From: Streptococcus parasanguinis
GTDB taxonomy: Bacteria; Bacillota; Bacilli; Lactobacillales; Streptococcaceae
NCBI RefSeq assembly: GCF_019929185.1
Contig: NZ_JAHZPC010000007.1
Coordinates: 22,763-86,762 of the forward strand
Reading direction: 5' to 3'
Length of the DNA: 64,000 bases
The notes under the pieces are model-generated. The model did no database searches and had not been told where the DNA came from. It saw nothing but the letters and a program-made list of their open reading frames with translations. Of the stretch, positions 1 to 8,183 are shown one piece after another (position 1 is the first letter of the stretch; every line of letters begins with the position of its first letter). A program made the position numbers and the translations under genes.

Positions 1-1191
1 CACTGTATTAAAGGTGATAAAGATCCCCAAAGCCTTGGTCCAACGATTGTCCGGTATCGGATCCAATCCTTTTGCTTTTCTTTCTTTATTAATAGATTTT
101 TTCTTTCGAATCCAGGCATCATTGATAACCATTCCAAGCCCATGGAAGAGCCCATAAGCGATATAGTACCAGGTCACTCCATGCCAGAAGCCCATGACCA
201 ACATATTAATAATGTAGGCAACATTTGAGGTCGTGATCCGGCTCTTGAACACTTTATTGCGCATCAATACCATCACGAGACGCATAAAGACAAAATCACG
301 GAACCAGAAAGATAAACTCATATGCCAGCGGTTCCAGAATTCCTTTAAATCACGTGATTTAAAAGGACGGTCAAAGTTGATGGGACTTTTAATCCCCATC
401 AAATTGGAGGCCGCTAAAGCAAACATCGAATACCCTGCGAAGTCAAAGAAGAGGTCAAAGCCATAAACATACATGACTCCCAGTGTTCCGATGTTGAAGA
501 ATCCACCTTGAGACAAGGCATAGGTCTGCACATGACCTAACAATAAGTGGCCAAAAATATGAGCTAGGATAAATTTATAAAGGAAGCCATACATAATGTA
601 CTTAACAGCTTGCTCCAACATATCCAATAATTCTTCGCGCTCAGGAATGGCTTTATAATCCTCATTAAAACGCTTGAAACGATCAATCGGCCCACTTGAG
701 AAGGTCGGCATAAAGAGCATAAAACGTAAGAATTCCCAGAGCGTGAATTCTTTCAAGACACCATCTCGCATTTCGATGATCATTCCGACAGCCCGGAAGG
801 TCAAATAAGAAATCCCTAAAAATCCAAACAAGGATTGGTGTCCATTCTTGATCGCTGGCTCTACCTTAACAAAGATCAAGGGCAAGACAGACAAGAAGGA
901 ATGAAGATAGAAAATCCACTTATTGTCCGCTTTCTGACGATAAAATTTGTAGGAATACACAATCAAGATTTGCCAGACTACGTAAAAGAGTAAGGCATAA
1001 ATTTGCTTGAGATTCGAACCTGTCAGCATCAAAATGATAAAGATCAGACTCACAAGTCCTTCATATACCGGAAACCGCTTTTTGAAAAAGAGACCCACAA
1101 AGATCGGCAAAAAAGCTAGAATGAGGTAGATAAAATAGATCGGTGTTCCATAGTGTTCTAAATGAGGGAGCTGTTTCAAAAACTCGATCAT
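1..1191 (-). CDS. dltB: DltB, D-alanyl transfer acyltransferase of teichoic acid D-alanylation (partial)
   Basis: Open frame of 397 codons running off the left edge, so the C-terminus is missing; the family is usually a little over 400 residues, so only a short tail is lost. It starts [15 protein letters not shown] and is rich in hydrophobic membrane segments, as expected for an MBOAT-family protein that works with DltX and DltD to pass D-alanine from DltC across the membrane onto teichoic acid. The ATG overlaps the TGA of dltA (ATGA), which indicates translational coupling. The last readable residues, [10 protein letters not shown], resemble the conserved C-terminal membrane region of MBOAT proteins. 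dltC and dltD would be expected just beyond the window. Function is inferred from family and operon position. Confidence 0.93.
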   Translation of the reverse strand, partial: MIEFLKQLPHLEHYGTPIYFIYLILAFLPIFVGLFFKKRFPVYEGLVSLIFIILMLTGSNLKQIYALLFYVVWQILIVYSYKFYRQKADNKWIFYLHSFLSVLPLIFVKVEPAIKNGHQSLFGFLGISYLTFRAVGMIIEMRDGVLKEFTLWEFLRFMLFMPTFSSGPIDRFKRFNEDYKAIPEREELLDMLEQAVKYIMYGFLYKFILAHIFGHLLLGHVQTYALSQGGFFNIGTLGVMYVYGFDLFFDFAGYSMFALAASNLMGIKSPINFDRPFKSRDLKEFWNRWHMSLSFWFRDFVFMRLVMVLMRNKVFKSRITTSNVAYIINMLVMGFWHGVTWYYIAYGLFHGLGMVINDAWIRKKKSINKERKAKGLDPIPDNRWTKALGIFITFNTV

Positions 1192-2738
1192 CGGTTGTTA
1201 ACCTCGCTAATCAACCCTTTGATGTCGATTTTCCCGTTTGGTGTTAATGGCAGGCTGTCACGATAGAGGAATTTTGAAGGCATCATATAAGACATCATAA
1301 TGTTTTCTAAATCTTCCTTAATGGCTTTCGTGATATCAATCTCGCGCTCAAATTGTTCTTTGACACCCTCTTTTAAGATGACATAGGCCAAGAGATTTTG
1401 AACCTTGTGATCTTTATTATAACGCGGAACTGCGACTGCTGAGTCAATATACTTCGATTTGTTCAAGTTTTGAGAGACATCCTCTAGCTCGATACGGTAA
1501 CCGTTAAACTTGATTTGGAAGTCCATCCGTCCACCATAGAGAAGGAGGCCTTCATCCGTCATAGTTCCAACATCTCCTGTATGGTAGGCTGGAAGACCTT
1601 CAAATTCGAAGAAGGCTTCTGCTGTTTTCTCTGGATTATTCATATAACCTTTTGAAACGGCTGGGCCAGATACGATGATCTCCCCTTGCTCACCATTTGG
1701 CAATTTGTTTCCTGCCTCATCAATGATGAAGGTTGGAGAATCTTCTTTGGTATAACCGATTGGTAGACGTTTCAAGGTAGCTAGCATCTCATCTGTGATA
1801 GCAACCGCCGACAAAGCAACCGTTGCTTCCGTTGGGCCATAAGCATTGATGATACGCGCATTTGGAAAACGCTCGCGCAATTTCTGAGCGGTTTTCACGG
1901 TCAACTCTTCCCCATCAAAGTAGAAATGGGTGATCCCTGGCATCTTTTCAGCATTGAAATCTTCAGATAACATGGCCATATCTGCAAAAGATGGTGTCGA
2001 AGTCCAGATAGCAATCGGAAGAGAAAAGATCGTCGCAAAGAGTTGTTTGAAGTCTTGAGTAATGGCTGATGGAAGGGCAAAAAGCGTTCCTCCAAGAGCT
2101 AAGGTCGGTGCCCAGTACATGACAGACAAGTCAAAAGAATACGGTGGTTGCGCCAACATTTGCGGACGCTCTGGCGTTGCAAATTCCTTGTCTGTAATCA
2201 TCCAGTTGGTAAAGCTGAGCAAGTTATCGTGCGAAATTTGCACCCCTTTTGGTTTCCCAGTTGTCCCTGAGGTAAAGATGATGTAGTAGTTATCATCCCC
2301 TTTGACTGGATGTTGCAAGTCATAGGCATGCTGAGCCACATAAGCTTCACGCACTTGCTCCAAGGACATGATTGGAGCAGCTGGGTTTTCCAATGGAAAT
2401 TCATTGATGGCAATAATCAAGCTTGGCTCTGCTACTTCAACAATGGCAGACACGCGCTCCAAGGCAGAGTGGCTATCAATTGGGATATAGGCATGGCCAG
2501 ATTTTGTCAAGGCCACAAAGGTTGCTAACATTTCATATTCTTGACCACCAAAGACCACTACAGGTGACTTTTCAGGAAGTCCCATTTGGTCGATGTGGGC
2601 AGCCAAGCTATCTGAATCAGCCTTTAATTGGCCATAGGTATGCTCCTCACCAAGGACATTGTAAACCGGATAGTCTGGTTGTAGTTGCGCATAACGTTCA
2701 ATTGTCTCGATCATATCAGTAATTGGTTGGTTTGACAC
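1188..2738 (-). CDS. dltA: DltA, D-alanine--D-alanyl carrier protein ligase
   Basis: 516-residue AMP-forming enzyme that activates D-alanine with ATP and loads it on the carrier DltC in the cytoplasm, the first step of lipoteichoic acid D-alanylation, which lowers the negative charge of the wall. Adenylation-domain motifs are in order: [11 protein letters not shown] at about 155-165, YGPTEAT at 300-306, HTGD at 386-389, [10 protein letters not shown] at 411-420, and the C-terminal lysine loop NGKIDIK near 501-507. Translation starts at GTG 2738, preceded by GGAG; the gene follows dltX by 18 bases and overlaps dltB. Length is normal for the family. Confidence 0.97.
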   Translation of the reverse strand: MSNQPITDMIETIERYAQLQPDYPVYNVLGEEHTYGQLKADSDSLAAHIDQMGLPEKSPVVVFGGQEYEMLATFVALTKSGHAYIPIDSHSALERVSAIVEVAEPSLIIAINEFPLENPAAPIMSLEQVREAYVAQHAYDLQHPVKGDDNYYIIFTSGTTGKPKGVQISHDNLLSFTNWMITDKEFATPERPQMLAQPPYSFDLSVMYWAPTLALGGTLFALPSAITQDFKQLFATIFSLPIAIWTSTPSFADMAMLSEDFNAEKMPGITHFYFDGEELTVKTAQKLRERFPNARIINAYGPTEATVALSAVAITDEMLATLKRLPIGYTKEDSPTFIIDEAGNKLPNGEQGEIIVSGPAVSKGYMNNPEKTAEAFFEFEGLPAYHTGDVGTMTDEGLLLYGGRMDFQIKFNGYRIELEDVSQNLNKSKYIDSAVAVPRYNKDHKVQNLLAYVILKEGVKEQFEREIDITKAIKEDLENIMMSYMMPSKFLYRDSLPLTPNGKIDIKGLISEVNNR

Positions 2739-2756
2739 GGCTAGGAGTCTCCTTTT

Positions 2757-2885
2757 CTAAAATTCGTTGTAGATAAAGCCACCCTGACCTTGACCAAGGT
2801 AACTAAAGAAATAAAGTAGGGCTAGAAAAATGGCGAAATACAAGACCGTCTGCCCGATAAATTTATAAAGTGTTTTATGTTTCAT
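2757..2885 (-). CDS. dltX: DltX, small membrane protein of the dlt operon
   Basis: A 42-residue ORF reading MKHKTLYKF... and ending GFIYNEF. It has a basic N-terminus, one membrane segment at about residues 12-29 and the C-terminal FIYNEF signature that marks DltX (DUF3687). In other Gram-positives DltX is the first gene of the dlt operon, and its C-terminus is thought to act as an acyl intermediate between DltB and DltD. It lies directly upstream of dltA and downstream of a plausible promoter. Only a weak purine-rich ribosome binding site precedes the ATG. Confidence 0.93.
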   Translation of the reverse strand: MKHKTLYKFIGQTVLYFAIFLALLYFFSYLGQGQGGFIYNEF

Positions 2886-2918
2886 AAGTTTCACTCTTCA
2901 TTTTGATTGTTACTCACT

Positions 2919-2948
2919 ATTTTACCATTTTTTATACCAAGTAAGCAA
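2919..2948 (-). promoter_or_regulatory. Probable promoter of the dltXAB operon
   Basis: On the minus strand, TTGCTT (2948-2943) and TAAAAT (2924-2919) are separated by 18 bases, 34 bases upstream of the dltX ATG. A TTTAAA lies just upstream. In S. pneumoniae the dlt operon is controlled by CiaR, but I do not see a convincing pair of TTTAAG repeats here. Confidence 0.5.
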
Positions 2949-3054
2949 TTTTAAACATAGTGAGAATGTGGTAGAAAACGTTATCATTTCAGATCATTCA
3001 AGCCGTCTAACAAAAGTATTTTTCTTTAATCAGTTTTCTGGTTGAAATCCTATT

Positions 3055-4314
3055 CTATTTCACAGTCCCCTGATGAATCAACTCCAGACACTTGTCCAGA
3101 TCCACGTCTCTTTCAAAATGGGTAGGTGTCCAAGGAATCTCTATATCTGGTAGAACACCCTGATCCGTCATTCCTTTACCTTGATCCACGCTTAAACAGC
3201 GAGAAGTGGGAAACATTAAACAAAAATTATCATAATCAACCGTACAACAATTAGAGTAGTCTAGAATTCCGAGAGTTGGTCGACCCACCACCGTTACCTT
3301 CTTAAACTGCTTCATCATATGGACGAAATTATCTCCAGAAGAAGCACAATAAATATCTGATAAGATAAAGATCTGTTCAGGATAGTGGGCACCTCTAACC
3401 TCTGGGAAGAATTCCTCGCTTTCTTGCTGATACGGTACATAGCCTTTCCCCCGATGGTGGATCAAATCCTCTTTCATATCTTCAAGCAGCTTAACTGTTT
3501 CAGGACTAATTTCTTCCTGTTGCATCCAGTTCTCAAAGTCTTTCAAGCGCAGGTCAACATTTCGCTCCGTGTAGAGAATTTCCATGCCATCATCATCCCA
3601 ATCAATGCCTTCATAGCCCTGATCCTTCTCTAAACCTAGATGCAATAGAGGGATATATAAAGAATCTGTCCCTCCACTGTTGCGTCGGACATCAATGAGA
3701 AGAAACTTGATTTCCGTCATCATCGGTAAACACTCTTGATATACCCGACTAATAGCTCTCTCATCCATAAAGTTATCCAGACGAAGATAAAGAATCTCAT
3801 CGTCTAATCGTTTCCAAAAAATATGATCCTGGATCGGTTCTCGACTGGGTACTACTTCAATGGACTTTTCTATCCCTTCTCGAAGCAGGGTGACACTCGT
3901 TGACTGAGAGACCAAATCTGCCCATTCTCTATAATGTCTTTCGGGGTTCTTGCTAATAAAATAGTCTTTATGAAGAGAAGCTATCTGATCCAAGTCACTC
4001 CCATCCAGACCTAGGATCTGATCTCCTACTTGAAGACCAGTATCTTCATTAGCTTCCTCAACATACAATTTCTGTCCATTTATTCTCAAAAGAAACCCTT
4101 TTTGACTGGCTTTTTTATCTCGAAAGGAAATATGCCCGATCACCCCAAAACTAGCTAGGTAAGCCTTAACTTGATAGAGAAAAGCATCATCTGTCATATC
4201 ATCTGTAATGTTTTCTCGAAAAGGCTCTGGATCGCATCCTTTTCGATCCTTGATGGTAGATGAATCATGGGTCATAATAGAGACGACATCTTCAAAAATA
4301 GCAGTCTTTTTCAT
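3055..4314 (-). CDS. S41-family peptidase, apparently intracellular
   Basis: 419 residues related to C-terminal processing (tail-specific) peptidases of family S41. A PDZ-like stretch with GLQVGDQILGLDG at about 95-105 is followed by the peptidase core. LIDVRRNSGG (about 206-215) and YCASSGDNF (about 322-330) match the S41 pattern, with the nucleophilic serine expected in the SSGD. There is no signal peptide or membrane segment at the N-terminus, unlike typical exported CtpA proteins, so a cytoplasmic location is inferred. It appears monocistronic, upstream of dltX on the same strand. The substrate cannot be told. Confidence 0.75.
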   Translation of the reverse strand: MKKTAIFEDVVSIMTHDSSTIKDRKGCDPEPFRENITDDMTDDAFLYQVKAYLASFGVIGHISFRDKKASQKGFLLRINGQKLYVEEANEDTGLQVGDQILGLDGSDLDQIASLHKDYFISKNPERHYREWADLVSQSTSVTLLREGIEKSIEVVPSREPIQDHIFWKRLDDEILYLRLDNFMDERAISRVYQECLPMMTEIKFLLIDVRRNSGGTDSLYIPLLHLGLEKDQGYEGIDWDDDGMEILYTERNVDLRLKDFENWMQQEEISPETVKLLEDMKEDLIHHRGKGYVPYQQESEEFFPEVRGAHYPEQIFILSDIYCASSGDNFVHMMKQFKKVTVVGRPTLGILDYSNCCTVDYDNFCLMFPTSRCLSVDQGKGMTDQGVLPDIEIPWTPTHFERDVDLDKCLELIHQGTVK

Positions 4315-4374
4315 AAAAGATTCCTTCCATTTTTTAGAAACAGTATACCACTTTTTCTTAAAAAGTTCTTAAAA

Positions 4375-4403
4375 CCCTAAAAAACTATCCTAAAGTAGGA
4401 TAG
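4375..4403 (-). terminator. Terminator after the DUF4956 gene
   Basis: On the minus strand, CTATCCTA and TAGGATAG form an 8-bp stem around a 3-base loop, followed by a run of T, just after the stop of the upstream gene. Confidence 0.75.
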
Positions 4404-4406
4404 CCG

Positions 4407-5090
4407 TTATAGATTCTTTCTTTTCTTCGCTTTCTTTGTCAGAGCGACATCACAATTTTCAATCTTGCTAATCAATAGATTGGCAAGGGCAAAATCATCG
4501 ATGTTCGATTTCATATTTACCTCATAGTTCAAGGTCAGTTGTTCTCCAGCTTGGGCCGTTGTGAAAGAAATAAAGTCAATTTCTGAACAACTTTTATCTA
4601 ACAACTGGCTGATTTGTTCTGCAACAGAATCTTGTTCTGAGACGGTAATAGTCAAATGGCGGCGCCGTTGATGGTCTGCCTTACTCTGTTTGTTCTCTAA
4701 TACTAGCCACACCCCTAGTAAAGAGAGAGTTGATAAAATGGCCAATAAAAGATAGCCCGAACCTGCCGCTAGTCCTATAATCATGGCTAAGAAAATGGCA
4801 ATCAGCTCTCTCGAACCACTCGTAGCCGAACGAAAACGAATCAAACTAAAGGTCCCTGCCACTGCAATCGAGGTTCCCAAACTTCCATTGACTAAAAAGA
4901 TCACTAAGGTCATCATACAAGGAAGCAAGGTCAAACTAATGACAAACTCTCGAGTGTAAAGTGTTCGGTATTTATAGGTCCAAGATAGAGCCATCCCTAG
5001 AAAGAGGCTGACCAAAAGGGCCAGTAGTAAGCGCAAGGGATCCACCGTTGCTGTGGCATTATTAAAAATAGAATCAAATAGATTAGACAT
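4407..5090 (-). CDS. DUF4956 membrane protein
   Basis: 227 residues from the ATG at 5090. That start is preferred over an in-frame GTG at 5099 because GGTAGGTG lies 6 bases upstream of it. Four hydrophobic segments fall between about residues 20 and 130, around SLIRFRSATSGSRELIAIF, followed by a soluble C-terminal half with a KKAKKRK tail. It overlaps the VTC-domain gene by 8 bases and is almost certainly cotranscribed with it. DUF4956 proteins are often found beside VTC-domain proteins; their role is unknown. I infer that the two form a membrane complex, but the sequence does not show the activity. Confidence 0.8.
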   Translation of the reverse strand: MSNLFDSIFNNATATVDPLRLLLALLVSLFLGMALSWTYKYRTLYTREFVISLTLLPCMMTLVIFLVNGSLGTSIAVAGTFSLIRFRSATSGSRELIAIFLAMIIGLAAGSGYLLLAILSTLSLLGVWLVLENKQSKADHQRRRHLTITVSEQDSVAEQISQLLDKSCSEIDFISFTTAQAGEQLTLNYEVNMKSNIDDFALANLLISKIENCDVALTKKAKKRKNL

Positions 5091-5862
5091 AGGCAGCACC
5101 TACCGTTTCTTGAACTGGTCTTGGGGCATAATCCAAGCCTTGTGATTTATGATAAGCACAGCTATATTTTGAAAATTTCTGTTTGACCAAACCATACTTC
5201 TCTAAAATATCCTTTAGCCATTTAGGTTCTTGGCCAGGAGCCTTTATTTCCATGATCACGAAGTCATCCTCTAGTAGAGGTTCTCCTTTCTTCCCATCAA
5301 AAAGGCTAACAGCCTGATCTCGAAAGACTAGGTTTTGATCGATTGTCACGCGAATCTTTTGATAAGGATAACCCTGAATGGATTTCTTTTCTTTGAGAGA
5401 CAGACGATCATAGTAAATGAACATCCGTGGTTCCAATCGATGACCATAACGTTTGCGCAATCTCTGAATCTCTTGTACTAAGTCTGGATCTTGTATCTGA
5501 TGATCTACTTTCCCATCTGTCATCAAGTTGATAATGGCTTGCGAAGTGGCGACTAGGCGGAATTTATGGCCAATTCCTTCTTCATCTTTTGACTTCACCT
5601 CTAGAAACACTGGGCTGTCTGCTTGAGGTTTTTCTATATAAGTCCGCATCCGAATTTTTTCACGGCGGTGTTGTTTTGCAAGAGCATCTTGAATGACATC
5701 AAAATTTTCCGTGTCAAAATAAATGTTTGAAATGGTTGAGGTTGGGTAATCATCTTCTACGACGTATTCTTTTAAGTCTTTGATCAAGTCCTTCACGTCA
5801 TCTTTTGCGACGATATATTTTGTTTCGATTCGTTTGAAACTTGTCTCAATTGTTTTTTTCAT
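5083..5862 (-). CDS. VTC-domain protein (polyphosphate polymerase-like)
   Basis: 259 residues with features of the VTC tunnel fold that makes polyphosphate from ATP in yeast Vtc4: RIETKYIV near residues 11-18, YFDT at about 48-51, KIRMRTY near 69-75, FLEVKSK near 86-92, IMEIKAP in the C-terminal third and KFSKYS near the end. These basic and acidic strands line the triphosphate tunnel in the family. No membrane segment is present, so membrane attachment would have to come from the neighbouring DUF4956 protein. The gene starts the two-gene minus-strand operon and is divergent from the lipoprotein gene at 6077. Whether it makes polyphosphate in streptococci is not known to me; other tunnel-fold activities are possible. 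Confidence 0.82.
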   Translation of the reverse strand: MKKTIETSFKRIETKYIVAKDDVKDLIKDLKEYVVEDDYPTSTISNIYFDTENFDVIQDALAKQHRREKIRMRTYIEKPQADSPVFLEVKSKDEEGIGHKFRLVATSQAIINLMTDGKVDHQIQDPDLVQEIQRLRKRYGHRLEPRMFIYYDRLSLKEKKSIQGYPYQKIRVTIDQNLVFRDQAVSLFDGKKGEPLLEDDFVIMEIKAPGQEPKWLKDILEKYGLVKQKFSKYSCAYHKSQGLDYAPRPVQETVGAAYV

Positions 5863-5934
5863 GTTTCTTCTCCTTTAAGAGGGATCTATTGTTTCTAACC
5901 TTCAGTAAGTATGAATACGACTTACGTGCTTTCT

Positions 5935-5978
5935 AGTTTAATGGGACTTTCTTAACTGGTCATTAAGCCAAACTTAAA
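5935..5978 (-). promoter_or_regulatory. Three 11-bp-spaced repeats and -10 box before the VTC operon (CiaR-like)
   Basis: On the minus strand TTTAAG (5978-5973), CTTAAT (5967-5962) and GTTAAG (5956-5951) lie at exact 11-bp steps, followed after 10 bases by a TAAACT -10 box (5940-5935). The layout matches CiaR-type sites (TTTAAG-N5-TTTAAG, 10 bases before the -10), although only the distal repeat is perfect. The regulator is inferred. Confidence 0.45.
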
Positions 5979-5998
5979 GAAAACTAAAGTTAAGGTTC

Positions 5999-6043
5999 CT
6001 TTCAGAAAAACTTTAGGAAACTTTCAGCTAGCAACTTTAGACT
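5999..6043 (+). promoter_or_regulatory. Repeated CTTTCAG/CTTTAGG motifs before the Cthe_2159-like gene
   Basis: CTTTCAG (5999), CTTTAGG (6011), CTTTCAG (6021) and CTTTAG (6034) repeat on the plus strand at 12, 10 and 13 bases, ending at a possible TAGACT -10 box at 6038-6043. There is no good -35 box, so repeats overlapping its place suggest an activator. The regulator is unknown. Confidence 0.4.
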
Positions 6044-6076
6044 AGGAGCATATCAATTGAACGAGAGGAAAAGCTC

Positions 6077-7324
6077 ATGAAATCAAACAAATGGAAATTT
6101 TTATTAACGGGGGCCGCAACCCTCACCTTACTGACAGCTTGCACCCAGGCGTCATCACAATCAGCTACAAAAAGCAATACTGCACAAACTACCGCTACTT
6201 CTACTTCAAAAAATAAAACAAACAATTCCAACTATTTTACAGATAAGGACAAGGACAGCTCTTATGATGAAAGCAAAGCCTCTACTGTAAAACTGTCTGG
6301 ATCTTCTGCAAGTGTATCAGGTGACGGCGTTGCTGTATCTGGATCAACTGTGACCATCTCAAAGGCTGGAACCTATGTCATCTCTGGTGAATCCGATGGA
6401 GTTCAAATCAAGGTCGAAGCAGGTGACTCAGATGATGTTCACATCGTCTTGAAAGGCGTTACCATGACCAACACCAACGCGCCAATTTCTGCTACGAAAG
6501 CAGGTCATGTCTACCTGACTCTAGCAGATGGCACGACCAATACCTTGTCTGATTCAAGTTCAAACAATGATGAAGATGCCGATGCGGTGATCTTCTCTAA
6601 AGGCGACCTCACCATCAATGGTTCAGGTACGCTCAACATTGACGCTAAGAAGAACAACGGTATCAAAGCCAATGACACTCTCCATATCACAGGTGGAACC
6701 TATAAGATAACGGCTGTAGGAGATGCCTTCAACGTCAATGACGAACTCAATATCACTGGTACGACCATGACCATCGATGCAGATGAAGATGCCGTCAAGG
6801 TGGATAATGATGAAGATACTTCGGTCGGAACCATGTACCTTTCAGATAACAAAATGACCATCACTGCAGGAGACGACGGAATCCATGCTTCTGGTGATCT
6901 GATCATCGATAGCGGAACCTATGAGGTAACAGAGTCTGTCGAAGGTCTCGAAGGAAAATCGATCACCATCAACGGTGGAGATATCACCATCTATGCAACC
7001 GATGACGGTGTCAATGCAGCCAATGCTAATGCCAACCAAGATGAAATTTTCTTCACTATGAATGGTGGAACCCTCAACGTTGAAGTTGGCCAAGGCGATA
7101 CCGATCCAATTGATTCGAATGGAAATATCACCGTTACCGGAGGAACCATTAAATTAACGGGTCAATCTGGATTCGACTTTGATGGTACTGCTACCTACAC
7201 TGGCGGAGACATCTATATCAACGGTGAAAAACAAACGGAAATTGTCAACTCCATGCCTGGAGGCGGTGGGGCTCCAGGTGGTGGCGGACCTCAAGGCGGT
7301 GGACCTGGAGGGGGGCATCCATAA
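6077..7324 (+). CDS. Lipoprotein with Cthe_2159-like carbohydrate-binding beta-solenoid domain
   Basis: 415 residues. A lipoprotein signal peptide ends in LLTAC with the modified cysteine at 22, followed by a Ser/Thr-rich linker to about residue 70. The main body is made of repeated short beta-strand units such as GTYKITAVGDAFNVND, GDDGIHASG and ATDDGVNAAN, with many Asp/Gly turns, like the right-handed beta-solenoid of Clostridium thermocellum Cthe_2159 (DUF4353), which binds acidic polysaccharide and calcium. The C-terminus is a Gly/Pro tail, GGGGAPGGGGPQGGG. A surface-attached glycan-binding role is inferred. It is divergent from the VTC/DUF4956 pair, and such genes often occur together. 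A terminator follows. Confidence 0.85.
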   Translation: MKSNKWKFLLTGAATLTLLTACTQASSQSATKSNTAQTTATSTSKNKTNNSNYFTDKDKDSSYDESKASTVKLSGSSASVSGDGVAVSGSTVTISKAGTYVISGESDGVQIKVEAGDSDDVHIVLKGVTMTNTNAPISATKAGHVYLTLADGTTNTLSDSSSNNDEDADAVIFSKGDLTINGSGTLNIDAKKNNGIKANDTLHITGGTYKITAVGDAFNVNDELNITGTTMTIDADEDAVKVDNDEDTSVGTMYLSDNKMTITAGDDGIHASGDLIIDSGTYEVTESVEGLEGKSITINGGDITIYATDDGVNAANANANQDEIFFTMNGGTLNVEVGQGDTDPIDSNGNITVTGGTIKLTGQSGFDFDGTATYTGGDIYINGEKQTEIVNSMPGGGGAPGGGGPQGGGPGGGHP

Positions 7325-7332
7325 TAACAAAT

Positions 7333-7362
7333 AAAGGCAGGATTTCTTCCTGACCTTTTTTT
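7333..7362 (+). terminator. Terminator after the Cthe_2159-like gene
   Basis: AAAGGCAGGA and TCCTGACCTTT form an imperfect stem around a short loop, followed by a T run. Confidence 0.75.
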
Positions 7363-7413
7363 GTTACCCTTTTTATGATAGAATAGAAAATCAATCAGCT
7401 TATCGAAAGGAAC

Positions 7414-8097
7414 ATGATGAAAAAACAGACACTCCCTCTTTTGTTCACACTCTTGCTGTCTCTTCTTTTTCTATCAGCCTGTGTGCCGGACCTTAAGATC
7501 AACTTTAAAAAAGTACCCACTGCTACCAGCTCAAAAAAGAAAACCTTTAAAAAAAGTAGCTCGAGTCGTTCTAGCCTCCCGAGTCGCTCAACCAGTTCAA
7601 ATAGCTCAAGCAACTCCTCTAGCTCTCCCTCAACTACTACGGAAACCTCTTCTGACATCGTCACGACCGAAGGACTCCCTAAAAATGCTCAAGAAGCTCC
7701 AAAAGATAAGATTTATGCGACAGGGAACCTAAAAGTAGCCTACTCTAGAAATGACGATAAAATTTTTGCACAGACGCCGGATTATGAAGGATATACCACC
7801 GCTCTTGTCCAAACAATTCTTGGAAGTCCTGAAAAACAAATAACAGACCCTGCTTATATTGCCGAATCTTTTGAAAATACCGAATTAGAAAATATTAAAG
7901 GGCTCTACCACGAGGGAAAAATCACAGGGGAACAAGCTCACGCCTTTTTGATGGGAGCTGTTGATCTCAAACAAGCTTCTAAATTCGGAGTAAACTACAC
8001 CATTTACACCTATAAAAACAACACTATCCAACTGGTCTTTGAAAACGACCAACTTCTCTATATTACTCCAAATCCTGATGTCGTCTTCTTTAAATAA
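7414..8097 (+). CDS. Serine-rich lipoprotein (DUF4947-like)
   Basis: 227 residues. The N-terminus MMKKQTLPLLFTLLLSLLF with LSAC (cysteine at 23) is a lipoprotein signal. Then comes a basic patch, KKKTFKKSS, and a Ser/Thr-rich linker to about residue 85. The C-terminal 140 residues form a small soluble domain (KDKIYATGNLKVAYSRNDDK onward) that I place tentatively in DUF4947, a streptococcal lipoprotein family without known function. Two ATGs stand in tandem; the second (7417) has better spacing from AAAGG. It has its own terminator and is separated from the upstream gene by another, so it is probably transcribed alone. Confidence 0.75.
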   Translation: MMKKQTLPLLFTLLLSLLFLSACVPDLKINFKKVPTATSSKKKTFKKSSSSRSSLPSRSTSSNSSSNSSSSPSTTTETSSDIVTTEGLPKNAQEAPKDKIYATGNLKVAYSRNDDKIFAQTPDYEGYTTALVQTILGSPEKQITDPAYIAESFENTELENIKGLYHEGKITGEQAHAFLMGAVDLKQASKFGVNYTIYTYKNNTIQLVFENDQLLYITPNPDVVFFK

Positions 8098-8102
8098 TAA
8101 AC

Positions 8103-8131
8103 ATTCTCGCTTAGACAAGCGAGAATTTTTG
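8103..8131 (+). terminator. Terminator after the serine-rich lipoprotein gene
   Basis: ATTCTCGCTT and AAGCGAGAAT form a 10-bp stem with a 4-base loop, followed by a T run. Confidence 0.85.
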
Positions 8132-8145
8132 TTTCACATGAAACA
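8130..8145. other. parS: parS-like centromere site (variant)
   Basis: TGTTTCACATGAAACA differs at one central base from the perfect palindrome TGTTTCACGTGAAACA bound by ParB (Spo0J) proteins. It is intergenic, between two terminators, about 40 kb from the origin. Confidence 0.6.
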
Positions 8146-8175
8146 AAAAACTCCCAACACATTCTGTTGGGAGTT
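8144..8175 (-). terminator. Terminator after the YhgE-like gene
   Basis: On the minus strand AACTCCCAACA and TGTTGGGAGTT form an 11-bp stem with a 5-base loop, followed by TTTTTG. It ends the long gene at 8184-10979. Confidence 0.85.
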
Positions 8176-8183
8176 CCCGAAGA

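Noticed and set aside
233..466. Plus-strand 77-codon ORF
   Set aside because: It lies fully inside dltB on the other strand, with no ribosome binding site and no recognisable sequence.
2943..2960. CiaR site before dltX
   Set aside because: TTTAAA-ATTGC-TTACTT matches only one half of the repeat; too weak.
7395..7664. Minus-strand ORF opposite the serine-rich lipoprotein gene
   Set aside because: Antisense of a Ser/Lys-rich linker gives Leu/Glu-rich sequence; no start signals.
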